DNA of 64,000 nt, from assembly GCF_048381675.1 (NCBI RefSeq), contig NZ_JBLWIS010000002.1:310001-374000 (forward strand), written 5' to 3'. This document shows, in pieces, positions 42,291 through 51,098 of this stretch. The DNA comes from Advenella sp048381675 (GTDB taxonomy: Bacteria; Pseudomonadota; Gammaproteobacteria; Burkholderiales; Burkholderiaceae_B). The notes below the pieces were generated by a model. The model saw only the letters and a program-made list of their open reading frames with translations. It had not been told where the DNA came from and ran no database searches. Position 1 is the first letter of the stretch. The number at the start of each line of letters is the position of its first letter. A program made the translations under genes and the position numbers.

Positions 42291-43184
42291 ATGTCAACGC
42301 CCTCCTCACCTACCTATTCCCAAACATTAGGGGTTATTGCATTAATTGGCTCCATGGCTTCATTATGTATTGGCACTTCATTTGCCAAGTCCCTGTTTTC
42401 TGAAGTAGGAGCGCAAGGCACAACCACTTACCGACTGGCTTTTTCTGCCTTGATATTATGCTGTATCTGGCGGCCCTGGCGTTTTAAACTGAATCGCAAG
42501 GATGCCTTAAGCATACTCTTGTATGGCTTATCTTTGGCCTCTATCAATTTCCTGTTTTACATGTCGCTTCGCACCATTCCCTTGGGAATTGCGATTGCCA
42601 TCGAATTCATAGGTCCTCTTTCACTGGCCATTTATTCTTCACGCAAAAAAATTGATTTCCTTTGGATAGCCATGGTAGCGGCGGGATTATACATGCTTAT
42701 TCCTGAACAGGATTCATTGACAGCCCTTGACCCCGTGGGTGTCGCTTATGCAGCGATTGCCGGTGTAGGCTGGGCCCTGTATATTATCTTTGGTCAAAGA
42801 ACGCGTAATATTCACCCCGGACAAGCATCCTCATTGGGGATTACGGTTTCTGCGCTGGTAGTTTTACCCTTTGGTATCGGCCATGCAGGAACAGACCTGT
42901 TAAATCCGTCCCTGATGCTGCTAGGAATTGGCGTGGCCATTTTATCCAGCGCCATACCCTACTCGCTAGAAATGATTTCCTTGCGTGCCCTGCCTCGCAA
43001 AACCATGAGTATTCTACTTAGCCTTGAGCCTGCCATGGGGGCTGTGGCGGGTGTGATTCTTTTGCATGAATTCCTTAGCTTTGCGCAATGGCTGGCCATT
43101 GCCTTTATTGTTAGCGCATCCATTGGTTGCGCAATGACTTCGCGCAGTCCGATGCGTGATGAAATGGAGAAAAATCCTGCATGA
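42291..43184 (+). CDS. rhtA: Threonine/homoserine exporter, RhtA-like EamA permease
   Basis: Ten-helix drug/metabolite transporter family exporter of 297 residues. Close to E. coli RhtA as I recall it: SFAKSLFSEVGAQGTTTYRLA, RTIPLGIAIAIEFIGPL, ILSSAIPYSLEMISLRALP and SLEPAMGAVAGVILL all align without gaps. It exports threonine, homoserine and some other amino acids in E. coli. The next gene overlaps by four bases (ATGA), tying it to glutathione peroxidase and a glutathione transferase. Confidence 0.87.
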   Translation: MSTPSSPTYSQTLGVIALIGSMASLCIGTSFAKSLFSEVGAQGTTTYRLAFSALILCCIWRPWRFKLNRKDALSILLYGLSLASINFLFYMSLRTIPLGIAIAIEFIGPLSLAIYSSRKKIDFLWIAMVAAGLYMLIPEQDSLTALDPVGVAYAAIAGVGWALYIIFGQRTRNIHPGQASSLGITVSALVVLPFGIGHAGTDLLNPSLMLLGIGVAILSSAIPYSLEMISLRALPRKTMSILLSLEPAMGAVAGVILLHEFLSFAQWLAIAFIVSASIGCAMTSRSPMRDEMEKNPA

Positions 43185-43663
43185 ATAACCTGTATTCTTT
43201 TTCGCCCACTAAGGCAGATGGATCCAAACTTGATCTTTCCAGCTTTAAAGACAAGGTGGTGCTTATTGTAAACGTAGCATCCAATTGTGGTTTTACCCCC
43301 CAGTATAATGGTCTTGAAAAGCTCTATCGTGCTTACAAAAACCGCGGATTCGAGATTATCGCTTTTCCATGCAACCAGTTTGGCCATCAAGAACCTGGTA
43401 CCAATGAAGAGATCATGTCTTTTTGCCAATTAAATTACGATGTAAGCTTTACCCTCATGAGCAAGATAGATGTCAATGGTAGCAACGAGGATGCATTGTA
43501 TACTTGGTTAAAAAAGGAAAAACGCGGTATTTTGGGTAGCCAGAATATCAAATGGAATTTTACCAAGTTTTTGATTAACCGCCAGGGTCAGGTTATCAAG
43601 CGTTACGCCCCGGTAACCAAACCCGAACAACTAGAAACTGATATCGAGGAAGCCTTATCATGA
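43181..43663 (+). CDS. Glutathione peroxidase family protein (Cys type)
   Basis: Peroxide reductase of 160 residues. Peroxidatic C36 in NVASNCGFTPQY, glutamine in FPCNQFGHQEPG and tryptophan/asparagine in IKWNFTKFLI form the catalytic tetrad. It uses cysteine, not selenocysteine. Bacterial members (BtuE type) often accept thioredoxin more than glutathione. It overlaps both neighbours by four bases. Confidence 0.93.
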   Translation: MNNLYSFSPTKADGSKLDLSSFKDKVVLIVNVASNCGFTPQYNGLEKLYRAYKNRGFEIIAFPCNQFGHQEPGTNEEIMSFCQLNYDVSFTLMSKIDVNGSNEDALYTWLKKEKRGILGSQNIKWNFTKFLINRQGQVIKRYAPVTKPEQLETDIEEALS

Positions 43664-44358
43664 TTGATCTTTATTACTGGACAACCCCTAACGGTCATAA
43701 AATTACCATGTTTCTGGAAGAGACAGGCCTTGAATATAAAATTATTCCTATTAATATTTCCAAGGGCGAGCAATTCTCCCCTGAGTTCCTGAAAATAGCC
43801 CCCAATAATCGCATACCCGCTATCGTTGATCACGACCCAATTGATAAGGGTGAGCCCATTTCCATTTTTGAATCCGGGGCAATTTTGCAATATTTGGCTA
43901 ACAAAACCGGAAAATTCCTGTCTTCTGATTTACGCCTCAGGACAGAAACACTGCAATGGCTATATTGGCAAATGGCAGGCCTGGGTCCCATGGCAGGTCA
44001 AAACCACCATTTTTCACAATATGCGACTGAAAAAATACCTTATGCCATTGAACGCTATCGGAATGAAACCAATCGCTTGTATGGTGTTTTGAATAAACAT
44101 CTGGAAGACAGGGTTTTTATTGCCGGTCATTATTCAATTGCCGACATGGCTTGTTATCCATGGATTGTTTCCCATGAAAAACAAGGCCAAAACCTTGCGG
44201 ACTTTCCGCACCTGCAACGCTGGTATGAATTGATAAAAGCACGACCGGCAACGATACGTGCTTATGAGATTGCCCGTGAAATCAATCCTTCACCCGCCGT
44301 ACATGATGAAGAATCCAGGAAGGTACTGTTTGGGCAAACAGCAAAATCCCTGAAATAA
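43660..44358 (+). CDS. yfcG: Glutathione S-transferase, Nu class (YfcG-like disulfide reductase)
   Basis: 232 residues with a thioredoxin-like N-terminal domain and helical C-terminal domain. Nu-class landmarks: TTPNGHKIT (T9, N11 active site), PNNRIPAIVDHDP, SIFESGAILQYLA and GLGPMAGQNHHF. YfcG of E. coli reduces disulfides with glutathione and has little classical transferase activity. Third gene of the rhtA-gpx-yfcG unit. Confidence 0.88.
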   Translation: MIDLYYWTTPNGHKITMFLEETGLEYKIIPINISKGEQFSPEFLKIAPNNRIPAIVDHDPIDKGEPISIFESGAILQYLANKTGKFLSSDLRLRTETLQWLYWQMAGLGPMAGQNHHFSQYATEKIPYAIERYRNETNRLYGVLNKHLEDRVFIAGHYSIADMACYPWIVSHEKQGQNLADFPHLQRWYELIKARPATIRAYEIAREINPSPAVHDEESRKVLFGQTAKSLK

Positions 44359-44380
44359 AACTGACATTTGCAGCAAAAAA

Positions 44381-44431
44381 AAACCCCGGTTTTAACGGAT
44401 TCCTCTGGTGGACCCGTTAAAACCAGGGTTT
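44381..44431. terminator. Bidirectional terminator between yfcG and gdhA
   Basis: 18-bp stem (44381-44398 with 44414-44431) with one mismatch, flanked by an A-run on the left, which gives a U-run for the minus-strand gdhA transcript. Confidence 0.9.
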
Positions 44432-44458
44432 AACACCGCAAACTTTTACAAATAAACT

Positions 44459-45754
44459 TTAAGGATAAAGGCCGCGTACTTCCCGTGCCTCGAGAATACG
44501 GGTACAGGCTACAATAAATGCAGCGGTACGCAAACTGACGCCATGATGTTTTGCTACATCTGAGACGGCGCGGTAGGCATCGCGCATGAGACGCTCTAGG
44601 CGCTGATTGATTTCATCTTCACTCCAGAAGAAACTGGAGAAATCCTGTACCCATTCAAAATAACTAACCGTTACCCCACCCGCGTTTGAAATAACATCAG
44701 GAACGATATATACCCCTTTTTGGGTAAGAATATCGTCTGCTTCAGGAGTGGTTGGCCCATTGGCACCCTCTACGAGGATTTTCGTCTTGATCTGGTCAGC
44801 ATTTTTAATTGTGATTTGGTTCTCAAGGGCCGCAGGAATAAGGAAGTCGGTTGAAACACCCCAGAAGTCCTCATTTGAAATTGCTGTTGCCTCTGAAAAA
44901 CCCATGACACCCGCATGATTTTCTACATGATTTAACAAATCGAGGATATTGATACCGTTTTCATTGAAAATAGTCCCGGTATGATCTTGAATGGCGATAA
45001 CTTTGGCGCCCGCTTCGTGAAACAGGCGGGCTGCAGTGCCCCCCACATTTCCAAAACCCTGCACCACCACTTTGGATCCGGAAACACCAAGCCCCAAATC
45101 TTTTGCCGCTTCACAGGCCGCAACAAATACGCCCCGCCCGGTAGCCTCTATGCGTCCAAGACTACCGCCAAGCGCAATAGGCTTGCCAGTAACCACGCCA
45201 GTTGCGGTGGACCCCTCGTTCATGGAATAAGTATCCATCATCCAGGCCATGGTTTGCGAATTGGTGTTTACATCAGGCGCAGGAATATCTTTGGTTGGGC
45301 CGATGATAATGCCGATTTCGCTGGTATAACGGCGCGTAACCCGTTCAAGTTCTTTTTTGGAATACTTGCGTGCATCAATCCGAATTCCACCTTTGGCACC
45401 GCCAAAAGGCAAATTTACGGCAGCATTCTTGATAGACATCCAGGCTGCCAGTGCCATTACTTCTGAAAGGCAAACATCCTGGTGAAAACGTACGCCACCC
45501 TTGCCCGGACCACGTGATGTGTTGTGTTGTACACGGTAACCCTCAAAGTGGGCGATGGTACCGTTATCCAGTTCAACGGGAACGTCAACAATCAACGAGC
45601 GCTTTGGTCTTTTCAGTGTTTCTACCCAACGGCCAAGGGAACCCAAATAAGGGGTCACCCGATCAATTTGTTGAAGGTAGATGCCCCATGCGCCCAGGTC
45701 ATTTGGATTCAAATATGAAGGGACCGTGTGCGAAGGTGCAATTTCTGAAGTCAT
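44459..45754 (-). CDS. gdhA: Glutamate dehydrogenase
   Basis: Interconverts glutamate and 2-oxoglutarate plus ammonia. The 431 residues show the catalytic lysine motif LPFGGAKGGIR, substrate region GPGKGGVRFHQD and the nucleotide motif VVQGFGNVGGTAARLFHEAG. The length and pattern fit the NAD-type group common in beta-proteobacteria; cofactor choice is not certain. A monocistronic gene whose terminator is shared with yfcG. Confidence 0.94.
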   Translation of the reverse strand: MTSEIAPSHTVPSYLNPNDLGAWGIYLQQIDRVTPYLGSLGRWVETLKRPKRSLIVDVPVELDNGTIAHFEGYRVQHNTSRGPGKGGVRFHQDVCLSEVMALAAWMSIKNAAVNLPFGGAKGGIRIDARKYSKKELERVTRRYTSEIGIIIGPTKDIPAPDVNTNSQTMAWMMDTYSMNEGSTATGVVTGKPIALGGSLGRIEATGRGVFVAACEAAKDLGLGVSGSKVVVQGFGNVGGTAARLFHEAGAKVIAIQDHTGTIFNENGINILDLLNHVENHAGVMGFSEATAISNEDFWGVSTDFLIPAALENQITIKNADQIKTKILVEGANGPTTPEADDILTQKGVYIVPDVISNAGGVTVSYFEWVQDFSSFFWSEDEINQRLERLMRDAYRAVSDVAKHHGVSLRTAAFIVACTRILEAREVRGLYP

Positions 45755-45879
45755 TAAAGCTCTCCCGTGAAATAAACTGTCTTATTCACTTTTGGAGATT
45801 GTACTTGTTCTATTTCTAATTATTAATACGTCCCCATTAAATTAAGAATTTTTTTAAATAGGGACGGATTGGATGTTGT

Positions 45880-46659
45880 TTAATTGATATTTGTTACTGC
45901 GACGGTATAAGTCGAATTGCCGCTTTTTATATCCATCTTCATGGTCAGGCCCTTTGCGGGGCAATACCACTCGGTAACTGTTATTGGTTTATTACGTGCA
46001 GACTTGCCAGAGGAAATAAGGCTTGATTGAATTTGGCCACTGGAAATGGTGCCGTCATAGGTAATTGGCTGGCAGCTCATGAGGCCCATATGGGTATGAA
46101 GCTGCTGTGCTTTACCGATCTTTCGTTGGGTGGACTGCAAAAAGGCATTTTCGACATTGACCTGGCTAATGGGTACCGAGGAAGGTAAAGACATTGAAGC
46201 CTGGGCATCCGCCCGGTAGGTTTGGGCAGGCAAAGAACCCGTTTGCTCATTGATGATATTGGCCGGCTTTAGAAAATAACCATTAACCCGGCTGGTAATG
46301 ACCGACCGCATTACGGTGCCCAACATGCCCGCCGAGTCAAATGAGCCACTCAATACTGAACCTCCACTGTTAACCATGAGACGAAAATTGCCTGAACCGT
46401 TGATCTGCTGCCCGGCAATCGGGGCATTCGCCTGGATATGCAAATCGGCATGACAATCATTGCCAGCCGCTTTGCTGACCTGTTTTATCCTGATTGTAAA
46501 ATGTCCCTTTCCGCCATTGATATTGCCTTCAATTTTACCGTTCGGCTTTAGCCAGGGACTTTGGCAATAAACCTGTTCGGCGTGAGCATTGGTTCCGGCA
46601 CCCAACAAAAGCAGGAAACACAGGACATTAAGACGAGTAATGGGGGAATAGGCTTTCAT
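45880..46659 (-). CDS. Secreted protein of unknown function, partner of the ankyrin gene
   Basis: 259 residues with a signal peptide (cleavage near AHAEQ). No named domain recognised. Residues about 35-120 are rich in glycine and beta-strand-like sequence (GKIEGNINGGKGHFTIRI, INGSGNFRLMVNSGGSVLSG), and four cysteines (VYCQS, NDCHAD, MSCQP, WYCPAK) could pair. It starts 12 bases after the periplasmic ankyrin gene, so the two are almost certainly co-expressed. Confidence 0.7.
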   Translation of the reverse strand: MKAYSPITRLNVLCFLLLLGAGTNAHAEQVYCQSPWLKPNGKIEGNINGGKGHFTIRIKQVSKAAGNDCHADLHIQANAPIAGQQINGSGNFRLMVNSGGSVLSGSFDSAGMLGTVMRSVITSRVNGYFLKPANIINEQTGSLPAQTYRADAQASMSLPSSVPISQVNVENAFLQSTQRKIGKAQQLHTHMGLMSCQPITYDGTISSGQIQSSLISSGKSARNKPITVTEWYCPAKGLTMKMDIKSGNSTYTVAVTNIN

Positions 46660-46671
46660 GGTGAGGTCCGT

Positions 46672-47301
46672 TTATCTAAGCATGATTTCAACAAGAGCGG
46701 GCAATTTCAACTCTTTGGCCAGGTCTATGGCACTTTTACCCAACTGGTTTACTGCTTTAGGATCAGCGCCTGCAGCCATCAAGGCCTTGACTACCTCGGA
46801 GTTTTTTGAGGTTACCGCCATATAAATGGGTGAACTTCCTTCTGCCGCCGGCGCATTCGGAAATGCGCCATTGGCCAGCAGCATCTTGACCATGTCAACA
46901 TGGCCCATTGAAGCCGCATAATGCAGGGGCGACCAGCCCAAGCGGTTAACTTCGGCCCCCTTGAAGATCAGTCCTTCAGCACGGCGCACATCACCAATAA
47001 TTGCCAAGTACATTAAAGGTGTTTCACCATTAATGTTTTCAATATTCAGATTAACATTGGGGTCTCTGGCCAGGACATCAAACACACCCATGGATTTGTC
47101 ACGAATAGCCTGCATGATGGGCGGTTGCCCTCCCTGGTTAAGCGCATTAACGTCTTGACCTTTTTGGATGGCCTTCTGGACCGAAGACGCCCGATTATTC
47201 TTAATATCATTCCACCAGGCACCCGATGTATTAGCGAGTGCCGACACGGAAAAAACCATCGCACCCACCAACAAAGCAGACTTGAGTTTAATATTGCGCA
47301 T
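46672..47301 (-). CDS. Periplasmic ankyrin-repeat protein
   Basis: About 209 residues from ATG 47301, chosen because AAAAGG lies eight bases upstream; an in-frame TTG at 47316 would add five residues. A signal peptide (cleavage near ALANT) is followed by five ankyrin repeats, e.g. INGETPLMYLAIIGDV, LGWSPLHYAASMGHVDMV, EGSSPIYMAVTSKNSEVV and LGKSAIDLAKELKLPALV. Exported ankyrin proteins act as binding partners or protectors of periplasmic enzymes (AnkB in Pseudomonas); the co-transcribed secreted protein is the obvious partner candidate. Confidence 0.86.
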   Translation of the reverse strand: MRNIKLKSALLVGAMVFSVSALANTSGAWWNDIKNNRASSVQKAIQKGQDVNALNQGGQPPIMQAIRDKSMGVFDVLARDPNVNLNIENINGETPLMYLAIIGDVRRAEGLIFKGAEVNRLGWSPLHYAASMGHVDMVKMLLANGAFPNAPAAEGSSPIYMAVTSKNSEVVKALMAAGADPKAVNQLGKSAIDLAKELKLPALVEIMLR

Positions 47302-47404
47302 TACAGACCTTTTCAATTAATTGGATCATTTTAAGCATAGAAACATTTAGTATACAAAATGTTAATACACCCAAGGCAAATAAAACCAGCATCTTTACCC
47401 TGAT

Positions 47405-48175
47405 TTACGGTTTTGCTTTTTGGAATAACCGGAAAAAATTGTCTGTACTGGCTTGCTCGATCTCCTTTAATGTCACTCCCCTGAGATCGGCAATTTTCTC
47501 GGCAACATGAATGACTTTGGAAGGATCATTTAATTTCCCCCTGAATGGGACCGGCGCCAGATAAGGAGAATCGGTTTCAATCAGCAGACGTTCCAACGGT
47601 AATTTTTGCGCAACCTCATGCAATTGGTGCGCATTCTTGAATGTAACAATACCGGACAGCGAAATATAAAAGTCCTGCTCAAGGGCTGCCTGGGCCACTT
47701 CCCAAGTTTCAGTAAAACAATGCATGACACCGCCACATCGGTTCGCACCCTCTTCTTTCATGATTTGAATCGTGTCTTCGGCTGAAGATCGGGTATGAAT
47801 GATCAGGGGCAATCCACTTTGAACCGCTGCCTTGATATGCACCCGAAAACGTGCTCTTTGCCAGTCAAGCGGCTCACTAAGACGATAATAATCAAGTCCG
47901 GTTTCGCCAATCGCCACTATTTTGGGGTGGCGCGCGTGCTCACACAACATATCAACGGTTGGTTCTGGCGTATCCTCATAGTCAGGATGAACACCAACCG
48001 AACCAAGCAGATGGGGGTATTTTTCGATCAGCCCAATGATCCTGGGCCAATCGGGCAAATTGACACTGACACACAAGGCGCGTCCAACATTATTCTGTTT
48101 CATTTTATCCAGAATATTATCCAGGTCCTGGCTTAATTCAGGAAAATCCAAATGACAGTGTGAATCAACAAACAT
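47405..48175 (-). CDS. tatD: TatD-family metal-dependent DNase
   Basis: 256-residue TIM-barrel hydrolase. Metal ligands: DSHCHLDF (HxH), GETGLDYY (glutamate), IIHTRSS (histidine), MHCFTE (histidine) and ETDSPYLAP (aspartate). Family members are 3'-5' DNases or D-aminoacyl-tRNA-type hydrolases in quality control. It follows holB on the minus strand by 24 bases, the usual order tmk-holB-tatD. Confidence 0.93.
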   Translation of the reverse strand: MFVDSHCHLDFPELSQDLDNILDKMKQNNVGRALCVSVNLPDWPRIIGLIEKYPHLLGSVGVHPDYEDTPEPTVDMLCEHARHPKIVAIGETGLDYYRLSEPLDWQRARFRVHIKAAVQSGLPLIIHTRSSAEDTIQIMKEEGANRCGGVMHCFTETWEVAQAALEQDFYISLSGIVTFKNAHQLHEVAQKLPLERLLIETDSPYLAPVPFRGKLNDPSKVIHVAEKIADLRGVTLKEIEQASTDNFFRLFQKAKP

Positions 48176-48199
48176 GATTTATTACTTATGAAAAATTAA

Positions 48200-49243
48200 T
48201 TACGATTTAGAAATACAATTCAAGGCCACACGCTGTAATGTAGACATAATAAACAAGCGGGCATTTAGCGGATGATCGGCAATACGCTGCTGTTCTGTCA
48301 GCCATTTAAGCAACTGGACAATTTTATCCGCCGCCATGTTACCAGCAATGATTGACGCATTTTTGCCCAGGGTCGGAAAGTAACGTGATGCCTGTCCGTA
48401 ACGGTTAAGGCTTACATCAAAAACAAATCGCTGAAGACTGTCCAACCACTGTTTAGCGGGAATTTTTTCCAATAATTCCGCCAGTTTATCAAGATTGGGC
48501 ATTTCTCGATGTGCCAGTTTGTCACCAAACGCCGACAGCCAGTATTTGACAGGCTCATAATCAGATTGGCTAAAAGCAAGAGCACTGAGCGGTGCCCCAC
48601 CGGTAGACGCCAACCACACCAGGCCATCCTCAAGCCCGTTTTTCTGTAGCCAGGATAACGCCATTGCCGTTTCAGGAACCGGCAGCGCCAAACGGCGGCA
48701 ACGCGATAGCAAGGTAGGCAATAAACGCTGGATTGAATGTGTGACCAAAAGAAAAATGGTATTTTCCGGTGGCTCTTCGAGTACTTTAAGCAAAGCATTC
48801 GAAGAAGCGGCATTCAGGCTTTCTGCCGGATACAGCACAACGACACGGTAACCGCCCCGATGAGTGGAAACCGTAAACAATTTTTCAAGCTGGCGAACCT
48901 GTTCTATCCTGATATCCTGGGACAGGTTTTTTTTGGCGCCACTTTCTTCATCTGCTTCAGGTGCCGTAACAAACCCTTCTTTAACCGCAATGGCATCGGG
49001 CAATACCATTCTTAAATCAGGGTGATTTCCTGATTTGATCCAACCACAAGATTCACAGTGCCCGCAGGCTATCCCGTTATGGGATGACTCGCACAATAAA
49101 CCGGCAGCGGCCGCATGGGCAAATCTGAGCTTGCCTATACCTGGGATACCGTGAATGATCCAGGCATGTGAAAATCGCTCTTTATTGCCCAACCATTGAC
49201 TGGCAATATCCGTTTGCCATGGCAGAAACTCAGGTATGTGCAT
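48200..49243 (-). CDS. holB: DNA polymerase III subunit delta'
   Basis: Clamp-loader subunit. 347 residues with the delta'-type degenerate Walker A (GIPGIGKLRFA), a zinc module (ACGHCESCGWIKSG), SNALLKVLEEPPENT and the sensor/SRC motif LLSRCRRL. Its start overlaps the tmk stop region by 14 bases, so it is translated from the tmk transcript. Confidence 0.94.
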   Translation of the reverse strand: MHIPEFLPWQTDIASQWLGNKERFSHAWIIHGIPGIGKLRFAHAAAAGLLCESSHNGIACGHCESCGWIKSGNHPDLRMVLPDAIAVKEGFVTAPEADEESGAKKNLSQDIRIEQVRQLEKLFTVSTHRGGYRVVVLYPAESLNAASSNALLKVLEEPPENTIFLLVTHSIQRLLPTLLSRCRRLALPVPETAMALSWLQKNGLEDGLVWLASTGGAPLSALAFSQSDYEPVKYWLSAFGDKLAHREMPNLDKLAELLEKIPAKQWLDSLQRFVFDVSLNRYGQASRYFPTLGKNASIIAGNMAADKIVQLLKWLTEQQRIADHPLNARLFIMSTLQRVALNCISKS

Positions 49244-49865
49244 TGATTCTCTGCCTGATAAACTTCAGCAAGCCAGCTTCTACAAATTCCTTGACCTGGT
49301 CAAAAGGCTGGGTGGAATCGACTACCATGAAGCGCGCTGGGTCGTTGGCTGCACGCTGCAGATAAGCATTGCGAACAGCCTCGAAAAACGTATCGTTTTC
49401 CTGCTCAAACCGGTCAAGGCTAGCACCGTGTCGGCCCAAACGCTCACGTGAAACGGCAAGGGGCACATCAAACAGCAGCGTCAAGTCAGGATTCAGCCCC
49501 GCTTGTACCCAGTTTTCCAGTGCAGCAATCTTGCCAGTATCAAAATGACGACCACCTCCCTGATAGGCATAGGTGCTGTCGGTAAAACGGTCACAAAGTA
49601 ACAGCTTGCCTGCCGCCAGTGCTGGCTTGATCACGCGGTTAAGGTTTTCCTGACGCGAGGCAAACATCAACAAGGCCTCGGTTTCCTGACTCATGGATTC
49701 ATGCAACAGGATTTCACGCAACTTCTCACCTACCGGTGTGCCACCTGGCTCCCGGGTCATCACCACTTCCAACCCCTGCTGCGCGAAAAAATCAGGCAAC
49801 CATTGCATATGGCTGCTCTTGCCGGCGCCATCAACGCCTTCCAGTGTAATAAAAAGCCCAGACAT
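49230..49865 (-). CDS. tmk: Thymidylate kinase
   Basis: Phosphorylates dTMP to dTDP. 211 residues; P-loop FITLEGVDGAGKSSH, DRX motif CDRFTDSTYAYQGGGR and LID region RERLGRHG. It abuts the mltG stop by one base and overlaps holB by 14 bases, giving a compact mltG-tmk-holB-tatD operon typical of beta- and gamma-proteobacteria. Confidence 0.96.
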   Translation of the reverse strand: MSGLFITLEGVDGAGKSSHMQWLPDFFAQQGLEVVMTREPGGTPVGEKLREILLHESMSQETEALLMFASRQENLNRVIKPALAAGKLLLCDRFTDSTYAYQGGGRHFDTGKIAALENWVQAGLNPDLTLLFDVPLAVSRERLGRHGASLDRFEQENDTFFEAVRNAYLQRAANDPARFMVVDSTQPFDQVKEFVEAGLLKFIRQRINAHT

Positions 49866-50905
49866 TACTGATCCCTTTTCAAGATATATTTTTGTACGTT
49901 TTGATTATGTTTTCTTAGGTTTTCGGCAAACTCACTGGTTCCGTCACCACGGGCAACAAAATAATAATACCCATGCTTTTCAGGATGCAGGGCTGCCTGG
50001 ATGGACAATGCGCCTGGAATAGCGATGGGCGTAGGCGGCAATCCCTGTCGGGTATAGGTATTCCAGGGCGTATCGGTTTGCAAATCTTTCTTTGTAATTT
50101 TGCCTTTGTAATTGTCACCCATGCCATATATTACCGTGGGGTCGGTTTGCAAAAGCATATTTGCCTTGAGTCGATTGGCAAAAACCCCAGCCACACGATC
50201 ACGGTCCTCTCCATGGCCTGTTTCTTTCTCTACAATCGAAGCTAAAATCAAGGCCTCGTAGGGGGTTTTCAATGGACTGTCGGGGTCACGGTTTTCCCAG
50301 GCCTGCAATAATCGTTTCTGCCCTTCATCATAGGCACGTTTTAAAATCTGGAAATCAGAGTCTCCCGGCACAAACACATAGGTTTCGGGAAAAAAAAGGC
50401 CCTCAGGGTGCGTATGGACTGCGCCCAGTTTTTTTAACAATTCCTCGTCAGTAACATCATCCAGTGTTTGCTTGATATCCTTATTGGCCTTCAATGCCTG
50501 ACGAATTTGTTTGTAAGTCCAGCCCTCGATCAGGGCAATTTGCCGCTTGATCATGTCGCCACTGGAAAGCTTGTTCAGAACGTCTACGGGTGTCATTCCT
50601 TGGGTAACTTCATAAGCACCTGCCTTCAACTGGACATCCTGCCCGGTATAGCGTGCATATAGAATAAAAAGTTGCGGCTCGATATCCAATCCGGCTTTGG
50701 CTAGGGTTTCTGCCACCGTGCGTATGTTACTGCCTTTGGGAACATTGAATTCCACTGCCGGGGAAGACATGGGAATGGGGCTGGTAGACCAGTGCCAGAC
50801 TTTACCGCCCAAGCCGATTGCCAGCAACAGGGTGCAAATAACAAAAGCCAGGACAAGGGACTTGAATAGTTTCATGCGTACAAGCGTAGTGGAGTAATTT
50901 AACAA
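49865..50905 (-). CDS. mltG: Endolytic murein transglycosylase (YceG)
   Basis: Inner-membrane lytic transglycosylase that ends new glycan strands. A single N-terminal membrane helix (SLVLAFVICTLLLAIGLG) precedes a LysM-like subdomain and the YceG domain with the catalytic glutamate in ILASIVEKETGHGEDR, plus QTDPTVIYG and NTYTRQGLPPTPIAIPG. Start is uncertain: TTG 50905 gives 346 residues; ATG 50875 gives 336 and a more usual N terminus. Neither has a strong ribosome site. Confidence 0.93.
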   Translation of the reverse strand: MLNYSTTLVRMKLFKSLVLAFVICTLLLAIGLGGKVWHWSTSPIPMSSPAVEFNVPKGSNIRTVAETLAKAGLDIEPQLFILYARYTGQDVQLKAGAYEVTQGMTPVDVLNKLSSGDMIKRQIALIEGWTYKQIRQALKANKDIKQTLDDVTDEELLKKLGAVHTHPEGLFFPETYVFVPGDSDFQILKRAYDEGQKRLLQAWENRDPDSPLKTPYEALILASIVEKETGHGEDRDRVAGVFANRLKANMLLQTDPTVIYGMGDNYKGKITKKDLQTDTPWNTYTRQGLPPTPIAIPGALSIQAALHPEKHGYYYFVARGDGTSEFAENLRKHNQNVQKYILKRDQ

Positions 50906-51098
50906 GGCTCAATTGTATCAGGCAACAAGGCAATAACCATGCATTCAAAGGCGCCAGCCAAAAGGCCGGCATGGCTGCGTTAAAACGGCATGCCATTTAC
51001 AATTAACCTTCACCGGGATCGGGAAATATGGCTGATCCGGCTAATATGGCGTACTATTAAAACATTCAAGTTTGTATTAGTAAGACAGGATAATATCC

